Source of the DNA: Roseburia sp.
GTDB lineage: Bacteria > Bacillota > Clostridia > Lachnospirales > Lachnospiraceae
Direction of reading: 5' to 3'
Length of the DNA: 64,000 nt
NCBI GenBank assembly: GCA_023667765.1
Contig: JAMOZS010000005.1
Span: 22,764-86,763, forward strand
The translations under genes and the position numbers were made by a program. The notes under the pieces are model-generated. The model made no database searches. It was given only the letters and a program-made list of their open reading frames with translations, and had not been told where the DNA came from. This document shows, piece by piece, positions 51,158 to 60,337 of the stretch. Within the stretch, counting starts at the first letter, position 1; each line of letters opens with the position of its first letter.

Positions 51158-52459
51158 TCACAGCGTTATAACTCCCCTATCCGTCAAAGCCTGCAGAGAC
51201 TTCAATATGCCAAATTTCGCATGCTCCCAGGTAAGCCCTCCCTGGAAATAGACGGCATAGGGCGGTTTCATGGGGCCGTCCGCCGAAAGCTCGATGGAGG
51301 AGCCTGACACAAAGGCTCCCGCCGCCATAATAACCTTTGCGTCATAACCGGGCATATCCCAGGGCTCCGGCGTCACATGGCTGTCCACCGGCGCCGCCGC
51401 CTGAATCCCCTGGCAGAAAGCCATTACCCCCTCCGGGGTGCCGAAAGTTACCGCCTGAATAATGTCATGCCTGGATTCGCTGCCATTGGGAACTACGCCA
51501 AGGCCCAGTCCTTCATAAAGATTTGCCGCAAAAACCGCTCCCTTCAGAGCGCCCGCCGTCACTGTGGGCGCCAGGAAAAGGCCCTGATAAAAAGCCGGCA
51601 AAATCCCCAAAGAAGCGCCCACCTCCTTTCCCAGGCCGGGACTGGTCAGACGGCAGGACGCATTCTCCACACATTCCCTCTTGCCGGCGATATAACCGCC
51701 GATAGGCGCAAGACCTCCTCCCGGATTTTTAATCAGGGAGCCCACTACCATATCCGCCCCTACATCGGAGGGCTCCGTCAGCTCCACAAACTCCCCATAA
51801 CAATTATCCACCATACAGATGACATCCGGTTTTATATCTTTAATAAAAGCAATCAATTCCCCGATTCTTGATACGGATAAAGTCGGCCTGGTCTGATAAC
51901 CCTTGGAACGCTGTATTGTGACCAGACGGGTTCTCTCGTTCAAAGCCTTTTTGATATTCTCATAATCAAAGCTCCCGTCCTCACGCAAATCCACCTGCCG
52001 ATAGCTTATCCCATACTCCGCCAGCGACCCTCTGGAGGGACGAATGCCGATAACCTCCTCCAGCGTATCGTAGGGCTTTCCCACCGGGGAAAGCAGCTCG
52101 TCCCCGGGACGCAGATTACTCATCAGCGCCAATGCCAACGCATGAGTGCCGCAGGTAATTTGGGGACGCACCAGCGCATCCTCCGTGTGAAATACATCCG
52201 CATAGACGGATTCCAAAGTATCCCTCCCCAAATCATTATAGCCATATCCTGTGGTTCCAAGCAGACAGGCCTCGCTGACCTGATTTTTCTGCATGGCTTT
52301 TAAGACCTTCAGCTGATTGTATTCGGCCACCCTGTCAATCTGTTCAAAGCGCTCCCTTAAGTCCGTCAGAACGGCGGCTCCGTAGTCATATACCTTCTTA
52401 GAAATCCCCATTTCCCGATACATCTTTTCCGGGGAACCTATCTGCTTATCCTCTGTCAT
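51158..52459 (-). CDS. Methionine gamma-lyase family PLP enzyme (YnbB-like)
   Basis: A 433-aa fold-type I PLP protein of the 'methionine gamma-lyase family/aluminium-resistance' group, whose true substrate is unsettled. Visible are the cofactor-holding region ITCGTHALALAL, VDNCYGEFVE with the PLP-pyridine Asp, and GSLIKNPGGG with the Schiff-base Lys. The family often sits next to miaA, as here. TTAGGAGGAAG precedes the ATG. Confidence 0.88.
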   Translation of the reverse strand: MTEDKQIGSPEKMYREMGISKKVYDYGAAVLTDLRERFEQIDRVAEYNQLKVLKAMQKNQVSEACLLGTTGYGYNDLGRDTLESVYADVFHTEDALVRPQITCGTHALALALMSNLRPGDELLSPVGKPYDTLEEVIGIRPSRGSLAEYGISYRQVDLREDGSFDYENIKKALNERTRLVTIQRSKGYQTRPTLSVSRIGELIAFIKDIKPDVICMVDNCYGEFVELTEPSDVGADMVVGSLIKNPGGGLAPIGGYIAGKRECVENASCRLTSPGLGKEVGASLGILPAFYQGLFLAPTVTAGALKGAVFAANLYEGLGLGVVPNGSESRHDIIQAVTFGTPEGVMAFCQGIQAAAPVDSHVTPEPWDMPGYDAKVIMAAGAFVSGSSIELSADGPMKPPYAVYFQGGLTWEHAKFGILKSLQALTDRGVITL

Positions 52460-52517
52460 ACTTCTTCCTCCTAAAGCCCTCGTACCATCCTCTGCTGCAC
52501 TAAGGCCTCTTTTCGTC

Positions 52518-53480
52518 TTATTCTATGATTCCCTTTTCCCGTAGCTTCTCCAACATAAACAGAAGCAGCGCCTCCTCCTGATGCTCTCCCGGAAAATCCT
52601 GTCTGTCCAGCCAGATAACCTCCTTCTCCCGTCGAAACCAGGTCAGCTGCCTCTTTGCAAAATGACGGGTGTCCCGCTTAATCAGGCTGACCGCCTCCCC
52701 CAGCGTGCATTCCCCCTCCAGATAACTTAAGATTTCTTTATAGCCAAGCCCCTGCATAGAGACAAGCGTCCGGTCACAGCCCATTCCTTTAAGCCTGCGT
52801 ACCTCCTCCACCAGCCCCTGTTCAAGCATTTCCTCCACTCTCTCGTCAATACGCCGATAAAGCCTTTCCCTTTCATCATTCAGCACAAAATAGCAGGAAA
52901 GATAGGCGCTCTCCTTCTTCCTTTCCTGTTCGTTATGCTGTGAAATACGCTCTCCGGTCAAATGATAATATTCCAGCGCCCGGATGGTACGCTTGATATT
53001 ATTCTGATGAATCGCCTCCGCCGAAGCCGGGTCCACCTCCCTCAGCATTTCATGCAGCTTTTCCGCGCCCTTTTCTTCAGCCAGCCTTTCCAGCTCCCTG
53101 CGGTACTCCGTGTTCTCCTCATTCTCCGTAAAATCAATATCGTTTAACACCGCCTGTATATAAAAGCCCGTGCCCCCTGTCAATATGGGAATATGCCCCC
53201 GCCCATAAATCCCTGCAAGGCACTCTCTGCACAATCTCTGGAATACCACCACATTAAATTCCTCCCAGGGTTTTAACACATTGATTAAATGATGGGGAAC
53301 CCCCTGCATCTGCTCCTCTGTAATCTTAGCCGAGCCGATATCCATATATTCATATACCTGCATGGAATCGGCAGATAAAATCTCGCCCTTTACCGCCTTA
53401 GCCAGCGCTATGGAAAGCTTTGTTTTGCCCACAGCCGTAGGACCTGTCAGGACAATCATCTTCTTTTTGGACAAATCCAT
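52518..53480 (-). CDS. miaA: tRNA dimethylallyltransferase MiaA
   Basis: MiaA adds a dimethylallyl group to A37 of tRNAs that read codons starting with U. The 320-aa protein has P-loop GPTAVGKTKLS, DSMQVYEYMDIGSAKI, and the RRIDERV and KGLGYKEI-like QGLGYKEIL segments. Its product is the substrate of MiaB, encoded at the other end of this cluster. Confidence 0.96.
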   Translation of the reverse strand: MDLSKKKMIVLTGPTAVGKTKLSIALAKAVKGEILSADSMQVYEYMDIGSAKITEEQMQGVPHHLINVLKPWEEFNVVVFQRLCRECLAGIYGRGHIPILTGGTGFYIQAVLNDIDFTENEENTEYRRELERLAEEKGAEKLHEMLREVDPASAEAIHQNNIKRTIRALEYYHLTGERISQHNEQERKKESAYLSCYFVLNDERERLYRRIDERVEEMLEQGLVEEVRRLKGMGCDRTLVSMQGLGYKEILSYLEGECTLGEAVSLIKRDTRHFAKRQLTWFRREKEVIWLDRQDFPGEHQEEALLLFMLEKLREKGIIE

Positions 53481-53500
53481 GCTTCACTCCTTCCACGCCG

Positions 53501-53537
53501 GATATTGATAATATCAATATCAGATATTGTCAATATC
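53501..53537. repeat. Iterated GATATTG/CAATATC dyads between mutL and miaA
   Basis: A perfect 21-bp palindrome (53501-53521) is followed one base later by the 15-bp palindrome GATATTGTCAATATC (53523-53537), the end of which overlaps the mutL stop codon. Four half-sites share one 7-mer. It could be an operator or an mRNA hairpin pair that influences miaA translation. Confidence 0.65.
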
Positions 53538-55536
53538 ATACAATACGCTTAAATTTCTTTTCCATCTCGTATTTGGATATTGTTATAATAGTCGGCCTTC
53601 CATGGGGACAATGATACGGGTTTTCCAGTGTAAGAAGCTCGTCTATCAGTCTGTCCGCTTCCTCAAAGCTTAAACGGTTATTTCCCTTTACCGCAGCCTT
53701 ACAGGACATGGAGGCAAGCTTTTCCTCCACCACTCTGGGATGATTCCTGTTTACGCCCTCCGCCAGCTCGTCCAATACCTCCAGAAACATCTCCCGCTCG
53801 CTGCAGCCGTATAAATCCACCGGCACGCTGCGCAGCGCATACTCATTTCCGCCAAACTCCTCTATTTCAAAACCCAGCTTGCAAAAAACCTCCAGATAAT
53901 CCCTTAATACGGTCTCCTCCTGTCCGCTTAAGCTGACAATGACCGGCGGCATCAGCGCCTGAGAGACCACCGCCTTCTCCCTATACTGTTTCATCAAACG
54001 CTCATATTTAACCTTTTCATGAGCCGCATGCTGGTCTATAATGAACAGCTTATCCTCAAACTGTATCATCCAATAGGTATCGAACACCTGCCCTATCATG
54101 CGGTAACGACTTCTATTCTCCACAGACAGAAGCTTCTCTTCAAAGAGATTCAACTGGCCGACGGCAACAGTCTCTGCCGCTTCCTTTACCGCTTCCTCTG
54201 CCCGCCCGGAATCAATCTCCCCAGGGACAGTACCTACAGAATCACCGTCTGGGGGAGCGACCTCCTCCACAAAAAAGTCCTGCTCCTGTTCCTGCCGTAT
54301 CTCCATATCTTCCGGGGAAACCGGCTCCGCCGGTGTGTTCTTTACCCGGCTCCAGACCGGACGATTCACAAATTCCTGAGCCTTCGGCACCTCAGCCTGA
54401 TATCTGCTCTCCTCCATCAGCCGATAGCTGCTGCTCCTTTGCGTCTCAAAGGGCTCCGGCGTACGGCTCTTACCCACGGCCTCCTGCTCTCCCTTCATCC
54501 GGCCCTCCCGCTCCTTCTCATCAGAGAGACCGCCCGACGGTATCATTTCCTTCTGATGCAAAGCGTCACTCACCACCTGCGACAGAATACCGCTCACCGC
54601 CATATTATCACTGAACCGTACGTCCATCTTGGTGGGATGGACATTTACATCCACCTCCGCCTTATCCATGGAAATATGCAGCACACACATAGGAAATTTA
54701 TGCTGCATCAGATATTCCTTATAGCCCTCCTCGACAGCCTTTGCCACCACATTACTCCTGACGAATCTGCCATTGATGAAATAAATCTCAAAATTTCTGT
54801 TGGAGCGCACCAGCACAGGCTTTCCCAGATATCCCTCTACGGTAACGCCGTCCAGGGTCCCCTGCACGGGCACTATGGCATTTGCTATCTCCCGGCCGTA
54901 AATCCGATAAATCACTTCCTTTAAGTCCCCGTTTCCCGAGGTATGAAAGCGCATCTGTCCTCCCATAACCAGCTTAAAGGAAATATCCGGCCTTGACAAC
55001 GCCAGATGCTCCATTAAGTCTACGATATAGCCGCCCTCCGTAGCCGGCTGCTTCAAAAATTTACGACGCACGGGCGTATTAAAAAAGAGACCTCGCACCA
55101 GAAAAGTAGTGCCCTCCGGCGCGCCGATTTCCTCAAATTCCTTTTCAACCGCTCCCTCTAACACGATTCGCGTACCCGTGAGCCTGTCTCTGGTCTTGGT
55201 AATCAGCTCTACCTTCGATACCGCTGCAATACTGGAAAGCGCCTCGCCTCTGAAACCTAAGCTGGAAACTCTTGACAAATCCTCCGCCGTATCGATTTTG
55301 CTGGTGGCATGGCGCAGAAAGGCCGTGCGAAGCTGCTCCTTTTCCATCCCGCTTCCGTTGTCCGTTACCCTGATGAGAGAAATGCCGCCGTCCTTTGCCT
55401 CCACCGTAATCGCTGTAGCCGATGCGTCAATGGCGTTTTCCACCAGCTCCTTTACCACGCTGGCAGGCCGTTCCACCACTTCCCCCGCAGCGATTTTATC
55501 TACTGTCTCCGAATCCAGTATATGTATCTTTGCCAT
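53536..55536 (-). CDS. mutL: DNA mismatch repair endonuclease MutL
   Basis: MutL links MutS to strand removal. The 666-aa protein has an N-terminal GHKL ATPase (VENAIDASA, GFRGEALSSI). A low-complexity linker (about 335-470) follows. The C-terminal endonuclease domain carries the metal motif DQHAAHEKVKYE, CKAAVKG and CPHGRPT. The endonuclease motif is expected in bacteria lacking MutH. It is 6 bp after mutS. Confidence 0.96.
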   Translation of the reverse strand: MAKIHILDSETVDKIAAGEVVERPASVVKELVENAIDASATAITVEAKDGGISLIRVTDNGSGMEKEQLRTAFLRHATSKIDTAEDLSRVSSLGFRGEALSSIAAVSKVELITKTRDRLTGTRIVLEGAVEKEFEEIGAPEGTTFLVRGLFFNTPVRRKFLKQPATEGGYIVDLMEHLALSRPDISFKLVMGGQMRFHTSGNGDLKEVIYRIYGREIANAIVPVQGTLDGVTVEGYLGKPVLVRSNRNFEIYFINGRFVRSNVVAKAVEEGYKEYLMQHKFPMCVLHISMDKAEVDVNVHPTKMDVRFSDNMAVSGILSQVVSDALHQKEMIPSGGLSDEKEREGRMKGEQEAVGKSRTPEPFETQRSSSYRLMEESRYQAEVPKAQEFVNRPVWSRVKNTPAEPVSPEDMEIRQEQEQDFFVEEVAPPDGDSVGTVPGEIDSGRAEEAVKEAAETVAVGQLNLFEEKLLSVENRSRYRMIGQVFDTYWMIQFEDKLFIIDQHAAHEKVKYERLMKQYREKAVVSQALMPPVIVSLSGQEETVLRDYLEVFCKLGFEIEEFGGNEYALRSVPVDLYGCSEREMFLEVLDELAEGVNRNHPRVVEEKLASMSCKAAVKGNNRLSFEEADRLIDELLTLENPYHCPHGRPTIITISKYEMEKKFKRIV

Positions 55537-55542
55537 GACAGA

Positions 55543-58200
55543 TTAACCCTCCCATCTGTTCTTCAGCTTATTCTGCAAGCGATACAGGGTATTCAGCGCA
55601 TCCAGTGGCGTCAGATGGGAAATGTCGATTTCCTGCAGTTCCTTCAATACATCCTCATCCTTTACCGTGTCAAACAAAGACATCTGCGCCAAATCCACTT
55701 CGTCGTACTGTACCGCCTTTTTGCTTCGCCCGTCCCCTCTGGTATCCACAGCAATGCTCTGGATTTTATTGGTAATATCATTGTCCGTAAGCTGGTTTAC
55801 AAGCTCCTTGGCTCTGTCGATTACCATATCCGGCACACCGGCCAGCTTGGCCACCTGAATTCCATAGCTCTTGTCGGCGCCGCCCCTGATAATCTTACGC
55901 AGGAATACAATATCGTCTCCCCGCTCCTTCACGGCGATACAATAATTGTTCACATTGCTCATCTTATCCTCCAGCTCTGTGAGCTCATGGTAATGGGTGG
56001 CAAACAGAGTCTTTGCCCCCAGAAGCTTTTTGTTGCTGATATGCTCTATCACCGCCCAGGCAATAGACAGACCGTCAAAGGTAGAGGTCCCCCGGCCGAT
56101 TTCATCTAATATCAGCAGACTGTCCGAGGTGGCATTGCGCAGAATATTAGCCACCTCATTCATCTCCACCATAAAAGTGGACTGACCGCTGGCCAAATCA
56201 TCGGAAGCTCCCACACGGGTGAATATCCTGTCCACAATACCGATATCCGCACTTTTTGCGGGTACAAAGCTTCCTATCTGGGCCATCAGAACAATCAGAG
56301 CGCTCTGCCGCATATAGGTAGATTTTCCCGCCATATTCGGCCCCGTAATAACGCTGATACAATGCCTGCCGTTATCCAGATAGGTATCATTGGCAATAAA
56401 CAAATCGCTCTCTATCATCTGTTCCACTACAGGATGGCGTCCCTCCTTTATATGGATAAGTCCTTTTTCGTTCAGTCTGGGACGCACATAGCGATTGCGC
56501 TCGGCTACCAGAGACAGGGACGCATACACATCCAGTCTGGCTATGGCCTTGGCTGTGCGCTGAATACGCTCAAGCTCCATGGCGATGGAATCTCTGATTT
56601 TACAGAACAGGTCATATTCCAGTGTCTGCAGCTTATCCTCGGCATTTAAAATCGTATCCTCCAGCTCCTTTAAGCGGGGCGTCATATAACGCTCTGCATT
56701 CGCCAGTGTCTGCTTGCGGATATAATCCTCCGGAACCAAATCCTTATAGGAATTTGTCACCTCAAAGTAATAGCCGAATACCTTATTGTATTTTATCTTC
56801 AAATTCTTGATACCGGTACGTTCTCTGTCCTCCTCCTCAAGCTGCGCCAGCCACTGTTTTCCGTCCCGTTTGGCGCTTCTAAGCATATCTATCGTCTCGT
56901 CAAAGCCGTCCCGTATCATGCCGCCTTCCCGAATAGTGACAGGCGGCTCCTCCTCAATAGCGTCCGTAATCAGCCGACAGATATCCTCCAGACCGTCCAT
57001 TTCCTCACGGGCTTTCACAAGCTCCTCCTTCTGAAAGCCGTTTAACACCGTCTTAATATGAGGTATCATCTCCAGAGAATTACGGAATGCAATCATATCC
57101 CGGGGATTGGCCGTCTTATAGGTTACCTTGGAGAGCAGCCTCTCCAAATCATACACGGGATTTAAATACTCTCTGATTTCATCCCGGGACACACTGTTTC
57201 CGTTGAGCTCCTCAATAGCGTCCAGGCGGCTTTCCATTCCGGCCTTCTCTATCAGGGGCTGTTCAATCATACTGCGGAGCAGTCTCGCCCCCATAGCCGT
57301 CTTTGTCTTATCCAGCACCCATAAAAGGGAGCCTCTCTTCTGCTTTTCCCGCAAGGTTTCCGTAAGCTCCAGATTTCTCCTGGTAGAGCCGTCCAACAGC
57401 ATATATTTACTGGTCAAATAAGGATAGAGATGTGTAAAATGCTCCAGATTCGTCTTTTGGGTTTCATAAAGATACTGCAAAAGCGCCCCCGCGGCAATCA
57501 TCCCCACGGGAAACTCCAAAATACCCAGTCCCATCAGCGTATTCACCTTAAAATGCTTCTGTAAGATTCTCTTACAGCCCTCGTCATCAAACATATGGGA
57601 ATCCAGGCTGTTTACGGTAATATGTAATCTTCCCCTTAAATCCTCTACATCCGCTCCGCTCACCAGAAATGCCTCATTACAGATAATTTCCGTGGGCTCA
57701 TACTTTTGCAGTTCATCCATCAGCCGCCGGATATCCTCCACCTCTGTAAGATAATAATCACCGGTGGTCACATCCGCCGCGGAGACGCCGATAGCTGTAG
57801 GGGTATAGGCAATACACATCAGATAATTATTCCTGGATTCCTCCAGCGACTGCATATTCAGATTGGTCCCCGGCGTAACAATACGCACTACCTCCCGCTT
57901 CACCAGACCCTTGGCAAGCTTCGGGTCCTCCACCTGCTCGCAAATCGCCACCTTATAGCCTCTGCTGACCAGCTTCGTGAGATACCCCTCCACCGCATGA
58001 TAAGGTACTCCACACATGGGGGCCCGCTCCTCCAGTCCGCAGTCCTTGCCGGTCAGGGTAATCTCCAGCTCCTTCGTGACGGTCAGCGCATCCTCAAAAA
58101 ACATTTCATAAAAATCACCCAGACGATAAAACAATATACAATCGGGATATTGTTTCTTTGTCTCCATATACTGTTGCATCATGGGGGTAAGTTGTGCCAT
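55543..58200 (-). CDS. mutS: DNA mismatch repair protein MutS
   Basis: MutS recognises mispaired bases. The 885-aa protein has the mismatch wedge FYEMFFEDA, the connector and lever/clamp domains, then an ABC-type ATPase with GPNMAGKST and DEIGRGTSTFDG. ATG 58198-58200 is chosen because GGAG lies eight bases upstream and MAQLTPMMQQY is the family start. It leads mutS-mutL-miaA. A long palindromic element lies upstream. Confidence 0.97.
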   Translation of the reverse strand: MAQLTPMMQQYMETKKQYPDCILFYRLGDFYEMFFEDALTVTKELEITLTGKDCGLEERAPMCGVPYHAVEGYLTKLVSRGYKVAICEQVEDPKLAKGLVKREVVRIVTPGTNLNMQSLEESRNNYLMCIAYTPTAIGVSAADVTTGDYYLTEVEDIRRLMDELQKYEPTEIICNEAFLVSGADVEDLRGRLHITVNSLDSHMFDDEGCKRILQKHFKVNTLMGLGILEFPVGMIAAGALLQYLYETQKTNLEHFTHLYPYLTSKYMLLDGSTRRNLELTETLREKQKRGSLLWVLDKTKTAMGARLLRSMIEQPLIEKAGMESRLDAIEELNGNSVSRDEIREYLNPVYDLERLLSKVTYKTANPRDMIAFRNSLEMIPHIKTVLNGFQKEELVKAREEMDGLEDICRLITDAIEEEPPVTIREGGMIRDGFDETIDMLRSAKRDGKQWLAQLEEEDRERTGIKNLKIKYNKVFGYYFEVTNSYKDLVPEDYIRKQTLANAERYMTPRLKELEDTILNAEDKLQTLEYDLFCKIRDSIAMELERIQRTAKAIARLDVYASLSLVAERNRYVRPRLNEKGLIHIKEGRHPVVEQMIESDLFIANDTYLDNGRHCISVITGPNMAGKSTYMRQSALIVLMAQIGSFVPAKSADIGIVDRIFTRVGASDDLASGQSTFMVEMNEVANILRNATSDSLLILDEIGRGTSTFDGLSIAWAVIEHISNKKLLGAKTLFATHYHELTELEDKMSNVNNYCIAVKERGDDIVFLRKIIRGGADKSYGIQVAKLAGVPDMVIDRAKELVNQLTDNDITNKIQSIAVDTRGDGRSKKAVQYDEVDLAQMSLFDTVKDEDVLKELQEIDISHLTPLDALNTLYRLQNKLKNRWEG

Positions 58201-58312
58201 GACTGATACTCCGTTTCTCCCACACAGCAGCTCCAAAGTTAAATCGAGTTATCTTGGGGATGCTGCATCGGCTTTTTATATAGTAGAAAACAGGGGGCTT
58301 AAGGGTCCTCGT

Positions 58313-58543
58313 CCGGCTGTTCGCCCAAGGGATTACACGCTGTCTGCTCCGTCAAATGGATTTTCTAAATGTTTCGATAAGATTCCAGCTATTCACGCAA
58401 CCGCCCGACATTCGCCGTCGTGGCTCAGGTCGGGCTTTTCGGGACATCCCTGTCCCGAAATTGCTGAGAGCGTGCGAAACATTAAGAAAATCACATTTGT
58501 CTGCGCATGTGACAGCTTTGTAATCTCTTGGGCGAACAGCCGG
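58313..58543. repeat. 231-bp imperfect palindrome with internal hairpins (MITE-like or structured RNA)
   Basis: Arms 58313-58376 and 58475-58543 are imperfect reverse complements; the outer 25 bases (CCGGCTGTTCGCCCAAG...) match almost exactly. The centre holds two further hairpins: GCCCGAC/GTCGGGC (58403-58435) with an inner GCC/GGC, and a perfect 10-bp stem TTTCGGGACA/TGTCCCGAAA (58437-58460). It fills most of the 394-bp gap between the SulP stop and mutS; the remaining 112 bp to mutS contain an A/T-rich TATATAA but no clear promoter or gene. No target duplication is obvious. It could be a mobile repeat or a transcribed structured RNA. Confidence 0.75.
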
Positions 58544-58594
58544 CATTCCGTCCCTTTATTCCTACGGACAATGATTCAGCGGACGTGCCCAAAG

Positions 58595-60265
58595 TCAGCC
58601 ACTGGTTGGCCTGGACTGTAAATTCCCGGCCCGTCTAAGCGCCTCGTCAATATGCAGGCAGAAATTATCTGCGCCCACCTTCTCCACAAAGCCCGCCTTC
58701 GTCATCACCTTCATGGGCTGCTCGTTCACATGGGACAATATCAGCCAAATCTTCTTCCTGTGGCAGTCCTCATACAGCTGCTCCAGATAATGCATCGCTG
58801 TGGCGTCGATAGCGTTGACGCTTCTCATGCGAAGCACCAGGCAATTTGCATTTTCGCGTAGCGTAATCTTCAAAATCTTATCCGCCGCCCCAAAGAATAA
58901 AGGCCCGCTGATTTCATAAACCATGGTATTTTCAGGCACCTGTCGGAGTGAAATACTGTCTGCGTCCTCTTCTTCCTCCTCCACATATTTCCAGCCCTCC
59001 ACCTCTGTCACATCGCTCATACGCTTCATAAAAAGTATGGCCGCCAGGACGATTCCCACCTCAATGGCAACCACCAAATCAAATACCACCGTGAGGATAA
59101 AGGTCAGCACCAGCACCAGGATATCGCTCTTAGGCGCCGTTTTACAAAGCTTATAGAACTTTCTCCACTCGGACATATTATAGGCCACCATAAACAGAAT
59201 AGCGGCTATGGCAGGCATGGGAATCAACGCCGCATAGGGCATTAAAACCACCAGAATCAACAAAAGGGTTACTGCATGCACCATTCCTGCAACAGGCGTG
59301 CGCCCGCCGTTTTTCACATTCGCCGCCGTACGGGCAATCGCTCCAGTGGCGGGAATGCCGCCGAACAAAGCGGAGGTAATGTTCCCCGCTCCCTGGGCAA
59401 TCAGCTCCATATTGGAACGATGTCTGCTGTTTACCATACTGTCCGCCACCACACAGGACAATAAAGATTCAATAGCCGCCAGAATCGCTATCGTAAAAGC
59501 GTCCGGCAACACGGCCCGAACCGTGGCATATGTAACATGCGGAAATGAAAAAACCGGAAGCTTATTGGAAATCTCATATAAATCTCCAATGGTATTTACC
59601 TGCATACCAAAACCCTTTACCATACCGATACTCACAAACACGGCAATCAGGGACGGAGGAATCCTCTTACAGATTCCCGGCAGATACGGCCAGCCGATTA
59701 AAATAACCATACACACCGCGCCCACAATAAGCGCCTGTACATTCGTTGTGCCGATAAATTCAAACACGGCCTTCAGCTTGTCCATCGTCTCTATCAAAGG
59801 CTCTTCACTCACAACCGTAAGTCCCAGAAAATCTTTAATCTGTCCGATAAAAATCGTCACGGCAATTCCCGCCGTAAAGCCGGTGGTAATGGTATAAGGA
59901 ATAAACTTAATCAGCGAACCCAGCCGCAGGAAACCCATCAGCATTAAAATCAAACCGGCCATTAAAGTCGCAATGATTAATCCGTCCATTCCGTTTTTTG
60001 CCACAATACCCGCTACAATCGTGGCAAAAGCCGCCGTGGGGCCGGCAATCTGCACCCTGCTCCCTCCCAGAAAGGAAATTACAAAGCCTGCCGTAATGGC
60101 CGTATAGATTCCCTTTTCCGGCGTTACTCCACTGGCCAATGCCAGCGCAATCGAAAGCGGCAGCGCAATAATCGCAACAATAATGCCTGCCACCACATCC
60201 TTTACAAACTGTTCTTTCGTGTATCCTTTCATCACCGAAAACAGCTTCGGCTTTAGCTTTTCCAT
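58595..60265 (-). CDS. SulP family anion transporter with STAS domain
   Basis: A 556-aa SulP/SLC26-type transporter. About 12 or more helices carry the family start VVAGIIVAIIALPLSIALALASG, the core AGPTAAFATIV and AARTAANVKNGG-like IARTAANVKNG. A cytoplasmic STAS domain follows (about 455-550, SGPLFFGAADKI). Substrate (sulfate, bicarbonate or a dicarboxylate) cannot be assigned; no sulfate assimilation or carbonic anhydrase gene is near. ATG 60263-60265 has GGGAGG seven bases upstream. Confidence 0.9.
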   Translation of the reverse strand: MEKLKPKLFSVMKGYTKEQFVKDVVAGIIVAIIALPLSIALALASGVTPEKGIYTAITAGFVISFLGGSRVQIAGPTAAFATIVAGIVAKNGMDGLIIATLMAGLILMLMGFLRLGSLIKFIPYTITTGFTAGIAVTIFIGQIKDFLGLTVVSEEPLIETMDKLKAVFEFIGTTNVQALIVGAVCMVILIGWPYLPGICKRIPPSLIAVFVSIGMVKGFGMQVNTIGDLYEISNKLPVFSFPHVTYATVRAVLPDAFTIAILAAIESLLSCVVADSMVNSRHRSNMELIAQGAGNITSALFGGIPATGAIARTAANVKNGGRTPVAGMVHAVTLLLILVVLMPYAALIPMPAIAAILFMVAYNMSEWRKFYKLCKTAPKSDILVLVLTFILTVVFDLVVAIEVGIVLAAILFMKRMSDVTEVEGWKYVEEEEEDADSISLRQVPENTMVYEISGPLFFGAADKILKITLRENANCLVLRMRSVNAIDATAMHYLEQLYEDCHRKKIWLILSHVNEQPMKVMTKAGFVEKVGADNFCLHIDEALRRAGNLQSRPTSG

Positions 60266-60337
60266 GTTCGTTCCTCCCTGCCCTGCAGTTCCTTTTTCTT
60301 CTGCAAGCTGTTGCACTCTATTTTTTTCTGTTCTTTT

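Noticed and set aside
58352-58546. 64-aa minus-strand frame through the palindrome (MPAVRPRDYKAV...)
   Set aside because: No ribosome site, composition follows the inverted repeat, and most of the frame lies in paired arms; treated as an artefact of the repeat.
58181-58621. 146-aa plus-strand frame across the mutS/SulP gap
   Set aside because: Runs antisense through the palindrome with no start signal or recognisable family.
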